Position numbers and translations under genes: made by a program
Notes under the pieces: generated by a model
Seen by the model: only the letters and a program-made list of their open reading frames with translations
What the model was told of the DNA's origin: nothing
Databases searched by the model: none
Shown here: positions 5,317 to 7,535 of the stretch, piece by piece
How the letters are laid out: every line of letters begins with the position of its first letter
How positions within the stretch are numbered: the first letter of the stretch is position 1
DNA from: Prevotellaceae bacterium UBA1716
GTDB taxonomy: Bacteria; Bacteroidota; Bacteroidia; Bacteroidales; Bacteroidaceae
Assembly: GCA_002317225.1 (NCBI GenBank)
Contig: DCIW01000127.1
Span: 1-7,535, forward strand
Direction of reading: 5' to 3'
Length of the DNA stretch: 7,535 nt

Positions 5317-6606
5317 CTATCCAAAGAACATATAAGCGATTGCAATAGCGGCTATCACACCAGCAAGGTCTGCAAGAAGGCCACAAGTAACGGCATGACG
5401 AGTGTTCTTAATACCTACAGAACCAAAGTAAACTGCGAGGATATAGAATGTGGTGTCTGTTGAACCTTGGAAGATACAAGAGAGACGACCTGCAAAACTA
5501 TCTGCACCATAAGTGGTCATTGTGTCAACCATCATTCCACGAGCACCACTACCTGAAAGTGGTTTCATGATTGCAGTTGGGAGAGCAGCCACAAAGTCTG
5601 TGTTAAAACCAAGTGCTGCAACGCTCCAGTTGATTCCATCAATAAGCAAGTCCATACCTCCTGAAGCACGGAAAACACCAATTGCAACAAGGATTGCTAC
5701 AAGATAAGGTATTACTCTTACTGCTGTTGCAAAGCCATCCTTTGCACCTTCGATAAATGCTTCATACACATTCACTTTCTTCCTGACTCCTGCAATGATA
5801 AACGAGAGTATTATGCCGAAGAGGATGACGTTTGCTGCAAGACTGCTCACAACGTCCATAGTCTCTTTATCCATCTTGCTAAAGCCCCAAATGATTCCTG
5901 CTACCAAGGCACAAAGTCCGCCAAGCACACCAAGCAGAACTGGTTGCAAGAGATTAATCTTCTGATAAAGGCTCACAATGATAATACCTGCAAGGGTAGC
6001 AACGAATGTGGCAAGAAGGATTGGAACAAAGATATCTGTTGGTTGAGCGGCACCAAGTTGTGCACGATAGACCATTATGCTCACAGGGATAATCGTGAGT
6101 CCAGATGTATTAAGCACAAGGAACATAATCATAGGATTGCTCGCCCAAGTGTTTCGCTCTTCAATCTGCTCTTTCGTCATCCCATTCCTCATTCCTAATT
6201 CCTCATTCCTACTTTTATTCAGTTCTTGCATAGACTCCATTGCTTTCAATCCAAGAGGAGTTGCCGCATTATCGAGTCCAAGCATATTTGCAGCAATATT
6301 CATGAAGATATGTCCTGTTGCAGGATGTCCTTTAGGAATATCTGGGAAGAGTCGTGTGAAGAGAGGTGATAACGCTCTTGAAAGAAGGTTCACCATACCG
6401 CCTTTCTCTCCTATTTTCATTACTCCCATCCATAGAGAGAGCACACCTGTAAGACCGAGACTAATCTCGAATGCAGTCTTGGAATTGTCAAATGTGGAAT
6501 TTATGATATCGGCAAATATGCCTGTGTTGCCAAAGAAGAAGCATTGAATGAGAGCACACACGAATGCTAAGAGGAAGAAGGCAACCCAAATATAGTTGAG
6601 AACCAT
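5317..6606 (-). CDS. Fused SpmA-SpmB (spore maturation / nucleoside-recognition domain) membrane protein
   Basis: A 429-residue inner-membrane protein joining two halves that Firmicutes encode separately as SpmA and SpmB. The SpmA-like half (about 1-215) has a first helix at 4-24, then SLGLTGVLSLWMGVMKIGEK (49-68), GHPATGHIFMNIAANMLGLDNAATPLGLKAM (93-123) and NTSGLTIIPVSIM (166-178). The SpmB-like half (about 275-429) has YEAFIEGAKDGFATAVRVIPYLVAIL, LPTAIMKPLSGSGARGMM (342-359) and FQGSTDTTFYILAVYFGSVG (379-398). Non-sporulating Bacteroidetes carry this fusion; transport of a small molecule is often guessed but the substrate is unknown. Residues about 131-150 (KSRNEELGMRNGMTKEQIEE) form a hydrophilic loop lengthened by a heptamer repeat. 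The start is ATG 6606, with no clear Shine-Dalgarno, as is common in this phylum. It follows the BASS gene by 21 bases and precedes ribF by 18. Confidence 0.92.
   Translation of the reverse strand: MVLNYIWVAFFLLAFVCALIQCFFFGNTGIFADIINSTFDNSKTAFEISLGLTGVLSLWMGVMKIGEKGGMVNLLSRALSPLFTRLFPDIPKGHPATGHIFMNIAANMLGLDNAATPLGLKAMESMQELNKSRNEELGMRNGMTKEQIEERNTWASNPMIMFLVLNTSGLTIIPVSIMVYRAQLGAAQPTDIFVPILLATFVATLAGIIIVSLYQKINLLQPVLLGVLGGLCALVAGIIWGFSKMDKETMDVVSSLAANVILFGIILSFIIAGVRKKVNVYEAFIEGAKDGFATAVRVIPYLVAILVAIGVFRASGGMDLLIDGINWSVAALGFNTDFVAALPTAIMKPLSGSGARGMMVDTMTTYGADSFAGRLSCIFQGSTDTTFYILAVYFGSVGIKNTRHAVTCGLLADLAGVIAAIAIAYMFFG
6184..6211. repeat. Heptamer tandem repeat ATTCCT(C/A) x4 inside the SpmA-SpmB gene
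   Basis: Four contiguous 7-base units, ATTCCTC, ATTCCTA, ATTCCTC, ATTCCTA, also form two copies of a 14-base unit. On the minus strand they encode RNEELGMRN within a loop (residues about 133-141). The motif interrupts the usual short connection between the two conserved SpmA blocks and looks like a tolerated in-frame insertion. Confidence 0.88.
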
Positions 6607-6611
6607 GGGGC

Positions 6612-6640
6612 AATTAACAATTAATAATTAACAATTAACA
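6612..6640. repeat. Heptamer tandem repeat AATTAA(C/T) x4 at the gene junction
   Basis: Units AATTAAC, AATTAAT, AATTAAC, AATTAAC lie at 6612-6639, with one further A. They fill the gap between the BASS transporter gene and the SpmA-SpmB start. The repeat supplies the transporter's last residues (VNC) and its TAA stop (6630-6628), so the C-terminus may have been reset by its arrival. Confidence 0.88.
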
Positions 6641-7535
6641 TGGCTGGCGCTTGGTTTCTTCTTGTCGAAAGAGGAAAAGATATTTGCCAATATGGTTCCG
6701 CTGATAGAGTGCCAAGCACAACTGATGGCACAAGGAACAACAGCCATAGGGTTTGTGGCAACGAAGAAGGTCATTGCGAGGTTTGTTCCAAGTCCAGCAT
6801 TCTGCATACCAACCTCAATACTTATAGTTCGTTTCTTTGCTGTATTGAAATGGAAGAGTGTGCCAACGCTGTAACCAAGCAGATACCCTATTGTGTTGTG
6901 GCAGAATACCATGCAGAACGTAAGGATAAAGAGCAAAAGACCATTCTCTACAAGTGGATCATGTACTGTAGTCACAACTCCACCTACTATACAGGCAAGA
7001 CTCAATACAGAAACTCCTGGCATACAAGATTGAATGCTCTTGAACACTTTCTTGTGCCCTAACCAAAGGTTCAGACAGAAACCTATAGCAATAGGAATGA
7101 TAGTCACGATAAGAATCTGCTTGAACATTCCTATAGCATCAACATCCACTTTCTCTCCTGCTAACCAAAGTACGAGTAGGGGAGTGAGAACTGGAGCAAG
7201 AAGTGTTGAAGCACAAGTCATTCCGACACTATAAGCCACATCTCCTTTGCAAAGAAATGACATGATATTGCTCGAAACTCCTCCCGGACAGCAACCTACA
7301 AGGATGATACCGATTGCCATAGCTGTACTATAAGGTGCAAAAGCGGGAACTTGCGAGAAAAGCCAAGTGAGCGTGAATGCCACGAGAGGCATAATGGTGA
7401 ATTGGGCAAGCGAACCAATAAGTATGTCGCAAGGTCGCTTTGCCAACAATTTGAAGTCTTCTGGAGTGAGTGTCAAACCCATTGTGAGCATGATAATGCC
7501 AAGAATGATTGTCTGCACATCACCTTTTACCCAAG
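6628..7535 (-). CDS. Bile acid:sodium symporter (BASS) family transporter, 5' end outside window
   Basis: An inner-membrane secondary transporter, probably sodium-coupled, for an organic anion that cannot be named from sequence. The frame runs in from the right edge; the GTG at 7518 is an internal valine after the visible codons WVKGD. About 302 codons are seen and some 20-35 N-terminal residues, including most of helix 1, are probably missing. Family marks, numbered from that valine: IIMLTMGLTLTPEDF (8-22), AQFTIMPL (38-45), GCCPGGVSSNIMS (75-87) and SIEVGMQNAGLGTNLA (233-248). S83, N84, E235, V236, M238, Q239 and Q39 fit the sodium-site residues known from the bacterial ASBT homologue. The C-terminus KKKPSASHVNC ends in codons from the AT heptamer repeat. 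It is the first visible gene of a packed run leading into the SpmA-SpmB fusion and ribF. Confidence 0.93.
   Translation of the reverse strand, partial: WVKGDVQTIILGIIMLTMGLTLTPEDFKLLAKRPCDILIGSLAQFTIMPLVAFTLTWLFSQVPAFAPYSTAMAIGIILVGCCPGGVSSNIMSFLCKGDVAYSVGMTCASTLLAPVLTPLLVLWLAGEKVDVDAIGMFKQILIVTIIPIAIGFCLNLWLGHKKVFKSIQSCMPGVSVLSLACIVGGVVTTVHDPLVENGLLLFILTFCMVFCHNTIGYLLGYSVGTLFHFNTAKKRTISIEVGMQNAGLGTNLAMTFFVATNPMAVVPCAISCAWHSISGTILANIFSSFDKKKPSASHVNC

Noticed and set aside
6077..6547. 156-codon + strand frame opposite the SpmA-SpmB gene
   Set aside because: It is a shadow of a conserved membrane protein and lacks its own signals.
7516..7518. GTG at 7518 as start of the BASS transporter
   Set aside because: The frame stays open to the window edge, and family members have a further N-terminal helix region before the MGLTL motif.

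Overview
The window looks like a piece of a Bacteroidales chromosome, most likely Prevotella or a close relative. Three things point there. The protein families have a Bacteroidetes flavour: a single-chain SpmA-SpmB fusion, a DUF3109 cysteine protein and a BASS transporter. The promoters fit the Bacteroidetes pattern (TTG or TTTG about 19-21 bases before TAnnTTTG) rather than sigma-70. The moderately AT-rich composition also agrees. The genus is my impression and was not tested by any search.

Layout, left to right. (1) The 3' part of hisS (+), whose 5' end lies outside the window. (2) A gene-free stretch of about 450 bases (614-1064). It holds a perfect 18-bp inverted repeat, then a seven-unit tandem array of 22-23 bp whose units are mostly small hairpins, then a Bacteroidetes-type promoter. 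(3) A large polytopic membrane protein of the DUF2339 type (+, 1065-3332). (4) A bidirectional terminator shared with the convergent DUF3109 gene (-, 3363-3977). (5) A second intergenic stretch (3978-4350) with a promoter for the DUF3109 gene, a 19-bp direct repeat, and a strong + strand promoter that leads only to a short RNA with its own terminator. (6) A tightly packed minus-strand run, transcribed right to left: a BASS-type transporter (5' end outside the window), an SpmA-SpmB fusion, then ribF. Gaps are 21 and 18 bases, so they are probably one transcription unit. It ends at a hairpin lying over the last codons of ribF.

Functionally these are ordinary chromosomal genes: translation (hisS), flavin cofactor synthesis (ribF), two transport-like membrane proteins, one large membrane protein of unknown role and one cysteine-rich protein of unknown role. 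I see no defence, mobile or biosynthetic system. The unusual content is non-coding or repeat-derived: the hairpin array, the orphan promoter-sRNA-terminator unit between two minus-strand genes, and three short repeat blocks in or beside the minus-strand genes. Two of those blocks are four-copy heptamer runs. The third is a GC-rich near-palindrome that encodes an apparent insertion near the start of RibF.
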